Assembly (NCBI RefSeq): GCF_052324685.1
Contig: NC_135220.1
Coordinates: forward strand, 10,672,320 to 10,736,319
Length of the DNA stretch: 64,000 nt
Reading direction: 5' to 3'
Source: Brachyhypopomus gauderio
Lineage: Eukaryota; Chordata; Actinopteri; Gymnotiformes; Hypopomidae
Shown: positions 11,614-22,708 of the stretch, one piece after another
How the letters are laid out: every line of letters begins with the position of its first letter
Position numbering within the stretch: the first letter of the stretch is position 1
Position numbers and translations under genes: made by a program
Notes under the pieces: model-generated
Seen by the model: only the letters and a program-made list of their open reading frames with translations
Told to the model about the DNA's origin: nothing
The model's database searches: none

Positions 11614-11760
11614 GGACAAACATGATGATTGGACAAACGTGGTGATTGGACAAATGTGGTGATTGGACAAACATGATGATTGGACAAACGTGGTGATTGG
11701 ACAAACATGATGATTGGACAAACATGATGATTGGACAAACGTGGTGATTGGACAAACGTG
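11614..11760. repeat. 17-bp minisatellite, about 8.6 copies
   Basis: The unit GGACAAACATGATGATT alternates with GGACAAACGTGGTGATT. The two versions differ at two linked positions (CATGATG versus CGTGGTG). Confidence 0.93.
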
Positions 11761-12372
11761 GAGCCTCAGAGACACAGCACGAGCGTCCATGGTCCTCCAG
11801 CCCGTCCTGATTTCTTCATGTCTGCAGGGAGAACAAAGTTGTGGTGGGTGTGGCCAGAGCCTCCTCCACCTCTCCATAAATACATCTGTCTCCCTTCTCT
11901 GGGAATCCTTGAGTTGATACAGCTGACAAGCAGGTGTTGCAGACGTTACTCAGGGTGTCGTCTTCCACCGCTCCTCTAACCTCCCGTCTGTCTTCAGCTC
12001 CGTTCGGACCTGCTGAACACACCACACATTACCCATGACCCCCTTATCTCATTCCTGCACTTTGGAAGTGGTGTTCGCACAACCTTATAAAAGTGTACGA
12101 GTGAGGAGAGGAACGTTTTCATTTCTGCAGCTTGATCTTCATAAAATAACAAAACCATATTTCAGTGTTGGGTATTGTTGATTTCATGAGATGCCTGTCA
12201 CAGATAAGGTTATAATTATGGCACAGTGTGTGTTTGAAGGGGTAGAGTTCAGCCAGTCTGTATGTGTTCATGCACCAGCGCGCGTGTGCATGCGTGTGCG
12301 TGAGACGAGGGTAGTGCCCACATTCCTCCGGCATTCTTAACATTCTCCGCCTGTGGCACCCTGCCCCATCTC

Positions 12373-12375
<3 letters not shown>

Positions 12376-12447
<72 letters not shown>
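12376..12447. repeat. (GA)n microsatellite
   Basis: About 36 perfect GA units. Confidence 0.97.
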
Positions 12448-12450
<3 letters not shown>

Positions 12451-12949
12451 AATGTGAATGTGGTAGACTTAGTTCTGCTGATTTGCGACGGCAGGGGGAG
12501 CGATAATGACCCGGCTGAGCAGAAGTCTTTGTCTCCACCCCGTGGCGGAACAGGAAGGTGCAGCTAGCGGAGACCTACACACAGGCGTCTCGCGCCAGAT
12601 AGCCCACTCTCCCCAGTAGTCCAAGCCATGGTAACGATGTTCAGTATCACCAGTATGTAAGATTAATTCCATTAAATTAAACTTTGCTATTTTTTTTATA
12701 GCAAAATTATTTTTTTTAATTGCTATTTTGGTTATATTGAGTAAAGCAAACAGATTGACGAGATCCAAGAGGGAGTCCATGCTAAAATAATGATACCAGG
12801 ATGATCATTTGGGCAGGATTAACATAAAGATCTGTTAATTTTTATTCTTTTAATTTTGAAGCATGAAGGAGGGATAATTATTTAGTGCAGTAGCCTACGA
12901 TAGGGCGAGTTATTGATTTGTCGACTCATGTTTAAAAGCTCGCTACAAA

Positions 12950-13298
12950 CACGGACGTAGTTTTGGGGGGGGGACGGGGGGGGACATGTCCCCCCCCACT
13001 TTTTCAAAAGCCGGTTTTGGTCCCCCCCAGTTTTTACAGTTAAAACCAAATATTTAAGTAGCGACGAAGTCATGTCCCCCCCACTTTTTAACGGTTAAAA
13101 AAACAATATCCAAATAGCGACAAATCTAGCACTAGGATCATGCAGCTCCGAGCTCCCCCCCCCGCTCAACAATTTTTGTTCACAGCGCTCAACAATTTTC
13201 ATTCAACCACCCCCCCCCCCCCCCCCCCCCCCCGCGCTCAACAGTTCGCCACCCCAGGTTGTGTCCCCCCCACTTATGAAATCAAAACTACGTCCATG
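12950..13298. mobile_element. hAT-type MITE with C/G homopolymer-rich interior
   Basis: The 349-bp element starts CACGGACGTAGTTTTG and ends CAAAACTACGTCCATG. These are 16-bp terminal inverted repeats with one mismatch. It is flanked by the 8-bp direct repeat GCTACAAA (12942-12949 and 13299-13306), which indicates hAT-type transposition. The interior has no coding capacity and carries several G8-G9 and C7-C9 runs plus a C-run of about 23 bases near 13212-13233. Confidence 0.88.
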
Positions 13299-13306
13299 GC
13301 TACAAA

Positions 13307-14051
13307 TGTTTAGAAGTTAGAAGATCATATTCTTATTTCTAACGTATCATTTGGTGTTTTAAACATAAAAATATATAATAAAGGATGCTGTGACTTTAAA
13401 ACTAAGATTATAATGTGTTCTAGGCCTAACGTTTAGATATGGATCTAGAAATATATGAAGCATGTAGCCTATCTAAACTGCTGACAGAAGAGGGTTTATA
13501 GAGTTTTATATATTTATTTTATAGAGGCTTTTGTTTTATCCTTTCTGTTTGTCTCTCAATAGATTTAAGGCGAGCCATTTTCGATTTTAACACTAAGAAT
13601 GCACTTAAAATAATAGAAAATCAACTAAATGTTATCAGACACACTTATTTTGCTGTTCATTCCAACTCGAGGGGTGGGATTATTCTACTGCAATATATTT
13701 TAATTCCGCTGTTCGCTAATGATCCGGGCTCGCGACAGTTTAATCCTCACTTCGTTAATTAAAGGAGCACGAAGCCGCAGAAGACCCATCTGCTGCAGTA
13801 GACCGGGCACACTGCTTACTTTTCACTCAGGAAAGTGATATGCCGAGACAATTTAATAGTCAGTGTATTAGCTAGAACTGCCCCAGAGCGCAACCCTGAA
13901 ACTCCTGCCCCATTTCTCTGTCACTCTACTGTTAAAAAATAGTTCGATTTCTGCCAGAGGGAAGCAATTCCAGTCCTGGCTAACAGGATCGTCCTGTTTA
14001 TTCTGTTTCATATGATTTTAGAAAGAACAGATAAACAAATATGAGGCATAT

Positions 14052-14096
<45 letters not shown>

Positions 14097-14408
14097 ACAC
14101 ACACACACACACGCTCTCGCTCTCTCTCTCTCTCTCTCTCTGTCCGGGGGGCTGGCCTACCCCCCCACCCCTCTCTCTCCTACTGTGTCTCACTCTCTCT
14201 TGCTGCTCATGGGGCTAAAGCACTTATTCTTATAGCTACTTTAAAACCACGAACTGTTTAATACTGCAACAGAATTATCAATAAGTAATTTTTGCGGTGA
14301 TGATTCTCAAAGTTCATCACCATCCGACAGTGTTCTGGATGTGTAGCTCACGTGTGAGATTTCGTTAGTAGTAGTAAGGGCAATTATTATTCGAGGATTG
14401 ATGCGAAC
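13307..14408. other. Upstream region of the first protocadherin exon
   Basis: Non-coding. It presumably contains the promoter of the 14409 exon. Unlike the later exons, I could not find a clear CGCT-type CSE here; CTGCTGCAGTAGACCGGGCA (13790-13809) is a weak resemblance only. A (AC)n-(CT)n compound microsatellite sits at 14054-14142. Confidence 0.4.
14054..14142. repeat. (AC)n-(CT)n compound microsatellite
   Basis: AC units interrupted by ATACAC, followed by CT units, about 270 bp upstream of the first protocadherin start codon. Confidence 0.95.
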
Positions 14409-16913
14409 ATGGAGTGTATATGGACGTGGCTTTTACCCTACCCAGGGCTTTTACCCTACCTAGCGCTTGTCGTATCTCTGCTGGTTCCGGTGCGGGCCCA
14501 ACTGCGCTACACCGTCCACGAGGAACTGGAGCACGGGGCTTTTGTCGGCAACATAGCCGAGGACCTTGATTTGGACGTCAACAAACTCTCTACCCGCAGG
14601 TTTCGTACTATTTCAGTCCCAAAGAAACAATATTTAGAGGTGAATTTAGAGAACGGTGTTTTATTTATCAATGATAGAATCGACCGAGAGCAACTATGTG
14701 AACAAAACCTGTATTGTTCTTTCCATCTCCAAGTTGTTATCGAACATCCTTTGGAGTTGTACAGAGTGGAGGTCGAAATTTTGGACGTGAACGACAACTC
14801 TCCAAGTTTTCCATGGGGTGAATTGAACCTGGAAATTTCCGAGTCTGCAGCTGCAGGGTCACGGTTCCCACTCGAAAGTGCGCAGGATCTGGATGTTGGT
14901 GATAACTCTCTCCGCTCATATCTACTTAGCGTGAACGAACATTTCGTTTTGGACATCCAAACTCGTAGCGATGGTAGTAAGTTTGCGGAGCTCATTCTGG
15001 AGAACCCGCTGGACAGAGAACAGCAGAAAACTCACCAAATGGTTCTTACCGCGGTGGACGGAGGTTCGCCAGAGAGGTCCGGTACTACCCAGATAAACAT
15101 AGTGGTTCTTGACACAAATGACAACGCACCTGTGTTCGACCAGAACTTCTATAAGGTGAGGCTTGTAGAGAACACACCGCGGGGTACGGTGGTAATTAAA
15201 CTAAATGCGTCAGATCTGGATGAAGGACCAAACGGAGAGATTGCATACACCTTCAGTGGGCACGCTCCCATCAAAGTGCGCGAATTGTTTACCGTTGACG
15301 CACGGACCGGAGAGATCAAAGTAAAAGGGCTCGTGGATTATGAGAAGGCAAGAATGCATGAAATATTTGTACAAGCTAAAGATAAGGGACCGTCTGCAGT
15401 GGCAGTGCACTGCAAAGTTCTAGTTAGTGTCGTAGATGTGAACGACAATCTTCCGGAGGTAATCCTCACCTCCGTTTCAACACCCGTCCCGGAAGATGCG
15501 TCCCCCGGTACAGTCATAGCTGTCATCAGCGTAATGGATCAGGATTCAGGAGAAAACGGAAACGTGGACTGCGAAATTCCACATCATGTGCCATTCCAGC
15601 TTCATTCTTCTTTTAAGAACTATTACACCTTGGTTACCTCTGACCTTCTAGACAGAGAGAGGGTATCCGAGTATAACGTTACTCTTACTGCTAGGGACAT
15701 GGGCACACCGCAGCTTTTCACCAGGAAATCTCTGATTGTGCAGGTTTATGATATTAATGACAACGCGCCCCGGTTCAAGCAGCCGTCGTATACTGTCTAC
15801 CTGACGGAGAATAATACTCCCGGTGCTTCGGTTTTCACTATCACGGCACAGGACGCCGATACGGATCAAAATGCTTATTTGTCATACTCTATTTTGGAAA
15901 GTGTCATACAAGGCATACCGGTATCCACATATATGTCCATCAATTCAGATAATGGCAACGTTTACGCCTTGCGCTCTTTCGACCACGAACAGCTTAGAAA
16001 CTTTAAGCTGGTGATCCAAGCCGAGGACGCTGGCTTCCCATCGATGCGCGCGAATGTGACAGTGAACGTGTTCATTCTCGACCAAAATGACAACGCTCCC
16101 GTTATTATCTCCCCTTTACCGGAGAACGGGACGGCAGCGACTGAAGTTGTTCCTAGATCTGCCGACACTGGCTACCTAGTGGCTCAGATCGCAGCCACGG
16201 ACGCAGACGCGGGCCAGAACGCGCGGCTCTCCCACCAGGTGGTGCAGGCTACAGACGCCAGTCTCTTTAGTGTTGCTCTGTACACGGGAGAAATCAGGAC
16301 GATCCGACGAATGGTGGAGAAAGACCCCACAAGGCACACGCTGGTCGTTCTGGTCAAGGACAACGGTCAACCTCCCCTCTCAGCCACGGTGTCCATCATC
16401 TTGTCAGTTGTTGACAGCGTGCCAGAGTCCGTGCCTGATTTCGGTGACCTCTCACTCAGCCCCCGGTACCGGGCGAACCTCGTTCTGTATTTAATAGTGT
16501 CTCTGGGCGCCGTTTCATTCACATTTCTGGTGGCTATAATTGTCCTGGCCACGTTAAAAGGATACAGGGACAGACATTTCATCCTCGGGTGTAACTCGAC
16601 TCTTTCGTGCTGCGGTCTCCGCTCTGAGGCGTCCGCCACTGAAGCGATTAAAAAATCCAACTTAAAAGTGCACACATCCGCAGGATCCAAGAGACAAACA
16701 AATCTTGTGGAACTTAACGGCAACACTCCAGCCACTCAGAAATACTGCTATAAAATGTGCTTGACCCCAGCGTCATCTAAAAGCGACTTCATGTTCCTAA
16801 AGCCGTGTAGCCCGGCAGCTGCAACGCCCAGAAATAATCCTAGGAGAGCGGACACTGGCGCACCCAAATGGCGCACATGTCCCCGTCCTCTCCACACGGA
16901 TTACGGAAGCGGG
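14409..16913 (+). CDS. Clustered protocadherin variable exon 1 (possible delta/alpha-type singleton)
   Basis: Large first exon of a clustered protocadherin, a homophilic neuronal adhesion receptor of the plasma membrane. From ATG 14409 it encodes 835 codons: signal peptide about 1-30, then EC1 (32-130), EC2 (131-240), EC3 (241-347), EC4 (348-452), EC5 (453-562) and EC6 (563-680). A membrane span is at about 691-714 and a cytoplasmic part of about 120 residues follows. Calcium-site motifs recur (IDRE, LDRE, DVNDN, DTNDN, DINDN), and EC1 has the protocadherin C-x5-C loop (C97-C103). The cytoplasmic part contains YCYKMCLTPAS and KSDFMFLKPCSP, typical of protocadherins. It ends at a strong donor, GCGGG|GTAAGG, in phase 0. 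APKWR just before the end resembles the NPDWR junction of alpha/gamma exons. Its tail is unlike the other seven variable exons. It probably uses the constant exons at 20938 and 21194, although the phases do not match directly. Confidence 0.92.
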
Positions 16914-17539
16914 GTAAGGGCGAACAAGCACTGGACTTTCACAGTAGCCTGTTTTTATATTTTGGGTATTTACAGTTTTAACGACTGCTAACAAGCGTTT
17001 CCTAATACTTAAAACACGTTTTCAATATTCTAAACACATACCTCTACCTTATATAAATAGCCAAATAGTTAAGATCCTGTTCAAAAACACATTTACTTAA
17101 CTAAATAGGCTACAAACTCAGCATTTCACAATGCAATTAAAGTTTTCTGTATATACACCAAGTTTGTTAAAACACAGCAAACCTGGTTAAGTATCCAATC
17201 AATCTTTCAAACATTAGCACAGATTCTCTATTCGAGAGCAACTCAAGGTCAATCGCTGCACAACCACTATCAAAAACAGTTGATGGCATTACAGAAACAG
17301 TATTACATGTAATATGTTACTCTCTCCCAGCAAACAGGCATTATACAGTAAGATCTATTGGTTGCCCATGTCAGTCATTTTTACTGTAACATACTGTATG
17401 GGATATAGATTAGACAAAAAAGGAGTTTGTGACAGTCTTGTAGTCAAGGTTATATTTTATTAGGGACATTAAATTGTAGCCAAACTAAAAAAAGAATAAA
17501 ATAATTACCATAATTTTAAACATAATTATAGCCATGGTC
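16914..17539. other. Intron sequence, nothing recognised
   Basis: AT-rich DNA directly after the variable-exon donor. No coding or repeat structure recognised. Confidence 0.5.
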
Positions 17540-18150
17540 CCATATGTGTAAAAATACACACATACAAAAAAAAACCTGGGATAGAAAAGCTTGGTATGCC
17601 TTATTCACTCCTGGCAGTCTTCAGCTGAAATGTCTATGCAGCCGGGATCCATTGCATCCAGGAGGGACATTTGGTCATAGGGCTGATGATCATACACCTT
17701 CCACCTCCAGACTGAAAAAAGTTCCTCAGTGGGTTTGAGGAAAGGCGAGATGGGCGGGAGGAAAAGGGACATCACTCTTGGATGGTCTATAAACCAGTTT
17801 GTGATGACATGAGAATGACAAAATGCTACATTGTCCCATCACAAATGTCCTCGTGTTTCCTCCCACCTGTTACATTTCTGCTTCTGGAACCAGTTGCTGG
17901 TAGAGTTTATTCAAAAACGAAAGGAGATCACTGTTATAGGGACCAATTTGGCATTTGTGAAGGACCAAACCACCACTTGAGATTGCAGCACACACTGTGA
18001 TATTTTCTCCTCTCTGAGCCAGTGGATTAATGGTGGCTCTTTTCCCAATGATGTTTCTACTCTGCTGACGAGCTTTTGCCAGGTTAAATCCTGCCGGGTC
18101 CACATAAATGAGTTCAAGTGGGGTCTGATTTGCTTCCAAATCTATGACTC
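17540..18150 (-). pseudogene. Decayed DDE transposase (IS630/Tc1-mariner superfamily type)
   Basis: On the minus strand, 18139-17870 reads ELIYVDPAGFNLAKARQQSR, then GKRATINPLAQRGENITVCA, a DDE_3-type transposase core. After a stop (and a frame change) it resumes as WDNVAFCHSHVITNWF, then SLFLPPISPFLKPTEELFSV and WRWKVYDHQPYDQMSLLDAM. The three acidic positions (VDPAG, WDN, TEE) are still visible, but the reading frame is broken, so the copy is dead. The resemblance is to a transposase-like family common in fish genomes. I did not find terminal repeats. Confidence 0.75.
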
Positions 18151-18689
18151 TCTAAAATAAACAGTCTGTCCTACTGTACATGTTGTAACTCATGTTTACA
18201 CGCAGAGTGGCATAGTGTAAAACTCACTATATATATATGACAGGTATACAGTATAGACACCATACTTGGAGATACTGGTGGTGGAGATCCGTAACCCTCT
18301 CACTGTTCCCTTCAAGAGGAACTGTGCACAACTGCTTCATGCGAACTCTGTATTTAGAGTCTGCACAATGGTTATCAGACTAATGCTTTCTACATTGTGA
18401 AATGTTTGATTTTGAATTTCTGAATTTGAAGTATTATTCCATTGCCAGCAGTGACCATGTCTACAGTGGCCCCTGGTCTTCACTCAGGAGTTTCCTTCTT
18501 CCCCCAGAGGGAGACAGACCCTGCTTCCTTTATTGTACAAGAACAAAAACACAACACATGTATTAGCGGTAGGACCTGTGGCCTGCAGGCACTATACTGT
18601 AAGATATAGCATCAGTAGGAATATACATGTGAAATGTAATGTTTACCTGTTAGTTTGCTTAAAGGTCTGGATAGCAACAACAACAACAA

Positions 18690-19800
18690 CAACAATAATA
18701 ATAATCTTTATTTGTATAGCACCTTTCATACATACATGCAACTCAAAGTGCTTTACAGAATAAATAAAAAAGAAACATTAAAAAGAAGCAAAGAAAAGAA
18801 GACAAAAAGAAAATTAGGAAAAAACAAAAAAAAGGAAACAAACATAATAAAATAATATAATTGTCACGTTGACAGCTCCGGACCCCTCCTTGTGGACGTG
18901 TCATTACATTGTCTGTGTGTAGTTATGTCCATGTTTGTAGTTCCGTGGGTGTGGGTTGTTAGTGAGCATGTTCGTTAGTCTCACCTGTCTCGTACTCGTA
19001 TTTGTCTAAAGTTCGTGCTTGAGTGAGCTACATGTTTAGTGTGCTTGCGCTATCGCGCCGGACTTCACTTTGTCACTTAAAATAAACGTATATGTCAGCA
19101 CAAAATCCTTCGTCGTGCCTGCCTCCTCCCATCAACACAATAATAAAGTGACAAATTATAAAATAATAGACTGCATAATGTAATAAATTAAACAAGATGG
19201 CAAAACTTAAAATAATTAAAACAGACAAAATGTAACTAAATAAAATAATGTAATAAAGTAAAGTAAATAAGATAAGATGGAAAACTATTAAAATGATTAG
19301 AACAGAGTTAGAGTTACTTAACTAAAAGCAGATCTAAACAGGAATGATTTGAGACTCTTCTTGAAGCAGTGCAGGGATGAAATGCCTCTGAGCTCCTCAG
19401 GAAGAGAGTTCCAGAGCTTTGGACCTTAGTAGCTAAAAGCACCCTCGCCAATCTTTAATCGGCTTTTAGGAATCACCAGTAGATTACTGTTTGAGGACCT
19501 GAGAGACCTGACTGGAACATATCTAAGCACCATTTCACTGAGGTAAAGATGATCAAGATAATGAAGACATTTAAAAACCATCACCAGAACCTTAAAATCT
19601 ATTCTAAAGTTGACAGGTAACCAGTGCAGTGAGTGGAGTGCAGGTGTAATATGATCTCTCTTTCTCCTGCGGGTCAGAACCCATGCAGAGCTCTTTGGAA
19701 GAGCAGATAGAACAGCATTACAATAATCTCGCCTTGATGTGATAAATGCATGGACAAGTTTTTCACTGTCAGCAGGAGAGAGCATATCTCGGACCTTAGC
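18690..19800 (-). mobile_element. L2-type LINE 3' fragment, interrupted by an LTR-like insertion
   Basis: The minus-strand frame 19785-19426 encodes DSEKLVHAFITSRRDYCNAV, then DHITPALHSLHWLPVNFRID, then YVPVRSLRSSNSNLLVIPKS. This is the C-terminal part of an L2/Rex1-like reverse transcriptase ORF, with a deletion after LPKSS. The 3' tail ends near 18690 with the fish L2-like sequence AAAGTGCTATACAAATAAAG read on the minus strand. The 18862-19139 element is inserted into it. Confidence 0.75.
18862..19139 (+). mobile_element. Solo-LTR-like element, family A copy 1
   Basis: Starts TGTCACGTTGACAGCTCCGG and ends CATCAACACA, flanked by the 5-bp duplication ATAAT (18857-18861 and 19140-19144). Internal CTCACCTGTCTCGT and AATAAACG match the copies at 44039, 53574 and 63007. 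TG...CA ends, a 5-bp duplication and an internal polyadenylation-like hexamer suggest a solo LTR. No internal retroviral genes are present. Confidence 0.75.
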
Positions 19801-20937
19801 AATGTTTCAGAGGTGAAAATAATCTGTCTTGCGTGTAGTCATGATGTGTGATTTGAAGCTGAGCTCATTATCAAAAGTGACGCCCAGGTTTTTTCCATGG
19901 TAATGGAAGCCATGGTTGAGCGTGTGAGGTTAGACTGCACTTTCACCAGCCTCTCTCAGTGGTCACATGATTTATCACATGATCTATGATGGTGGCTCTA
20001 ATTTCATCAGTTGAACACCATCATGCGTTCTTCCTCCCCCTCCTCTACTTCGCCCTGGTCCAGCTCTTCCTCGTCCTTGAGCAGACATGACCTTAGGTTT
20101 CATTTTTGACATGCTGTGTGCAAGCATTTGTAAATAAGACAAGAACGATCCAGAATTTTGTTATTGGATAACCTTGTGTGTATAGAAAATGTAAGCATTG
20201 TATAAAAATGTTAAATGACTGCATTTTGTGCAAAAACAACATGGATTGGTTGTGGAAAAGGTGCACACATTTGTCCGCTGCAATTTCAAATACAAAGTGC
20301 CAAATTCAAAGAGCTCTACTGTTACAACCTGCCCCACTACAGTTAAAAATCAGGTAAAAATGCATACTGCCACGACCTAAAGAATATAATACATTAGGAT
20401 TTAATTTCAGGGTTTAATTGTATAATATGACATTATGTTGTGGGTTCCAAAGCTGCCTCTCCCATGGGGGAGCAGGGGTCAACCCCATAAAGAAAGTGCT
20501 CTATGCTATGCTAATAAAAGTCCTCTGGCAAGACTCATAACTCTACAGTCACCTAACTTTTACTAACTCACCTACTAACTTATAGATTTCTCCTGTTAGG
20601 AACATTTTGGGCAGCATGGCTTTCCATACTGTTCAAATATGTAATGATATCAATATACCAAATATATAACTATATCAAAATACCAAAAATATCACTTTCT
20701 AGAAAAATAATGATAAAAGTAATCAAATGAAGAAAAAAAATAGCCATTAAATATCTTTCATACATGTAAAGTTGTATTTGTGCTCAATTCTGCAGATCAA
20801 ACAGGCAAACAAAGACTGGACATTGATCAAGAATCAACGCAAACATACCCACAAAAGGTAGTTGCCTCTCATATATGGCGGGTACAAAAACACACACTGA
20901 AGCACTACATAACATCCCTGTTCCTGTCCCTGCCCAG
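19801..20937. other. Intron or intergenic sequence before the constant exons
   Basis: AT-rich, including further repeat-like debris up to about 19925. An additional small constant exon (phase 0 in, phase 2 out) would be expected somewhere between 16914 and 20937, but I could not identify one. Confidence 0.4.
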
Positions 20938-21041
20938 CTCGGCCCGTGCAGGAGACGCCCTGAAGTCTCTGCGCAAGGAGGGAGTTAGCGACTCGGACAC
21001 CTACGTCTACCCTGCGGAGTACTGGACATGGCAAAACAACA
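20938..21041 (+). CDS. Protocadherin constant-type exon (internal)
   Basis: A 104-bp exon between the acceptor CTGTCCCTGCCCAG and the donor ACAACA|GTACGTGAG. It enters in phase 2 and leaves in phase 1. It encodes SARAGDALKSLRKEGVSDSD, then TYVYPAEYWTWQNN. SARAG aligns with the start of the mammalian Pcdh-alpha constant region (YSASLRAG), and the entry phase fits a preceding DWR-type junction. The exit phase fits the exon at 21194 exactly. It lies about 4 kb downstream of the 14409 variable exon, whose donor is phase 0, so a linking exon or unusual splicing would be needed. The frame choice rests on the phase-compatible second exon. Confidence 0.68.
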
Positions 21042-21193
21042 GTACGTGAGGGAAGTCACCTTTGTAAACAAAAATGTTTATTATTTCTATAACAGAAGCA
21101 ATACTCATAAAACATCTCAACACCATGTTTCCCCCTATTTTTTGTCTCTGCATGCAATTCATTGGAATTGTTAATTCAATTTTGTCAACCCAG

Positions 21194-21417
21194 GGACCAG
21201 TGAATCAACTCAGGTGGGTGTAGTTCCGTATCTTTCTTGGACACCACACTACTGCCAACCGGACTCCACCCTGCCTGTGTCCGACTACCAACACAATGTT
21301 TACATTCCCGGAAGCCCATCCACGCTCTGCACGCCACAGCTGGAGAACCATGGTGACCTTGATGTCTACAACTCATTTTCTACTTTTGGAAAGAAGAAAC
21401 AAAATTATATTGAATGA
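21194..21417 (+). CDS. Protocadherin constant-type terminal exon
   Basis: Follows the acceptor TTGTCAACCCAG. A split AGG codon joins it to the 20938 exon. It encodes TSESTQVGVVPYLSWTPHYC, then DYQHNVYIPGSPSTL, then a tail containing STFGKKKQNYIE with TGA at 21415-21417. DYQHNVYIPGS is the signature of clustered protocadherin constant regions (gamma DYRQNVYIPGS, alpha IIPGSPA). The FGKK near the end matches the alpha FITFGKKE block, but the long lysine tail of alpha and gamma is absent. This constant region anchors signalling partners of the cytoplasmic domain. It closes the small upstream subcluster, so the later array must use different constant exons. Confidence 0.82.
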
Positions 21418-21479
21418 TGACACCGTTATAACAGATGAACAAATGAACTACTTTAACAAATGAACTACTTTTTCATGCT

Positions 21480-21924
21480 TAAAAATGTTAACCAAAGTGA
21501 GCAGAAGCGCTGCAGAGCTACGAGGTGGACACAAACGCTGAGGAGAGAGAGATTTAATAAAGGGAATTCCAAACCCGTCGTCAAATAGAAAGGCATAGCT
21601 CAGATTATCCAAAGAATCAGAACATACTGAACAAACAGGGCAGGGAAACACAGAACAGGAGTAAAACAAGCAGACGGAACAAATGACACAATAGCAGTGA
21701 TCACAAGGAGCACAAATCACCCCTAGCAACCGACAACCAACTAGAGAAACACTGAGATTATAAATACACAGAACTAACAAGACACAGGTGGAGACACTGA
21801 CAACATGGGTGTGGCAGACAGAGGGAAACCATGGTAACAGACACGCAGGGAACCGAGTGACAGCTAGAGAGGGGGGCGTGGCCCTATGTGACAGCTAGAG
21901 AGGGGGGTGTGGCCCTACGTGACA
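21480..21924 (-). mobile_element. LTR-like repeat remnant in the 3' flank of the constant exon
   Basis: On the minus strand it begins TGTCACGTAGGGCCACACCC. A promoter-like middle leads to CCCTTTATTAAATCTCTCTC and it ends near GGTTAACA, resembling an LTR with TG...CA ends. A 31-32 bp block (GACAGCTAGAGAGGGGGGCG+TGGCCCTATGT) is tandemly doubled at 21858-21924. I did not find a target duplication. It starts about 60 bp after the constant-exon stop and may now form part of that 3' UTR. Confidence 0.5.
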
Positions 21925-22708
21925 GCCTGTACAGTTTGTATCAGTTTATGTACTTTGCATCGTTTATTTGGGTTCAGATGTGTCTCAAATGATAACATTA
22001 GCATGACACACAATTTCAGTATAATTGCTAAACCGTTACTAGTCCCTTAGGTTTGTCATACCATCGGTCTCAAACCATGACAGCATCCTATCTGCACTGA
22101 AATTGTCACAGCATGGATGATGTACAGGAGTCTTACCTCCAGAAACAGTGGTATTTACAGGAGGCATAGTTGTGTTAAAAATGTTAATTTATATGGAGGA
22201 ATGGTGGAAAATGTGTGGTATTCATTTCTTTTTTGGAAGAAAATACATTTATTTCTCATGTCTGTGACAATTTCTTGAAGAGTATGTCCTTGCAACCTCT
22301 GAAATGAATGAAGGTCAGATATCCTGATACTCTTGACGTGAGTAGCTGAAATTGGTAACATTTCCAACCTGAAAGATAAATTCATCCATCAAACATTTTC
22401 CCACGTAAGACATAAAATCCTTATGAATACTTTCCTTATTTAGACATTTGAGACATTCTTTTACCACATAACAGTATGTGCACCATTTGTGAAGAAACAC
22501 TCAAAAGTCCTACTAGTAGAATGCATTTTTTGGAAACTATGAGTAGAAACTATGTAATTTAATCTGATGTTTTCACATTATATTCTTATATATTCATCAA
22601 ATAAATGTGTATTTCATTGATTAGGCCACAAAACAAGAATGTTATTCAACATTAAATTATGTAAAATTTCACTCCCTTTCCATCAGTTTTTAAACAGAAT
22701 GACCCTAT
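21925..22708. other. Intergenic, nothing recognised
   Basis: AT-rich sequence without supportable coding potential or a clear repeat family. Confidence 0.5.

Larger units (their letters stand above)
11082..12949. other. Non-coding region with a minisatellite and a GA microsatellite
   Basis: No gene is recognised. It contains the 17-bp minisatellite at 11614-11760 and the (GA)n tract at 12376-12447, described separately. Confidence 0.5.

Noticed and set aside
14507..14995. 162-codon minus-strand frame within the first protocadherin exon
   Set aside because: Shadow of the real + strand coding sequence. The same holds for all minus frames inside the variable exons.
20780..20937. Extending the constant exon upstream to the ATG at 20780
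   Set aside because: A good splice acceptor (CCTGTCCCTGCCCAG) ends at 20937 and protocadherin similarity starts only after it.
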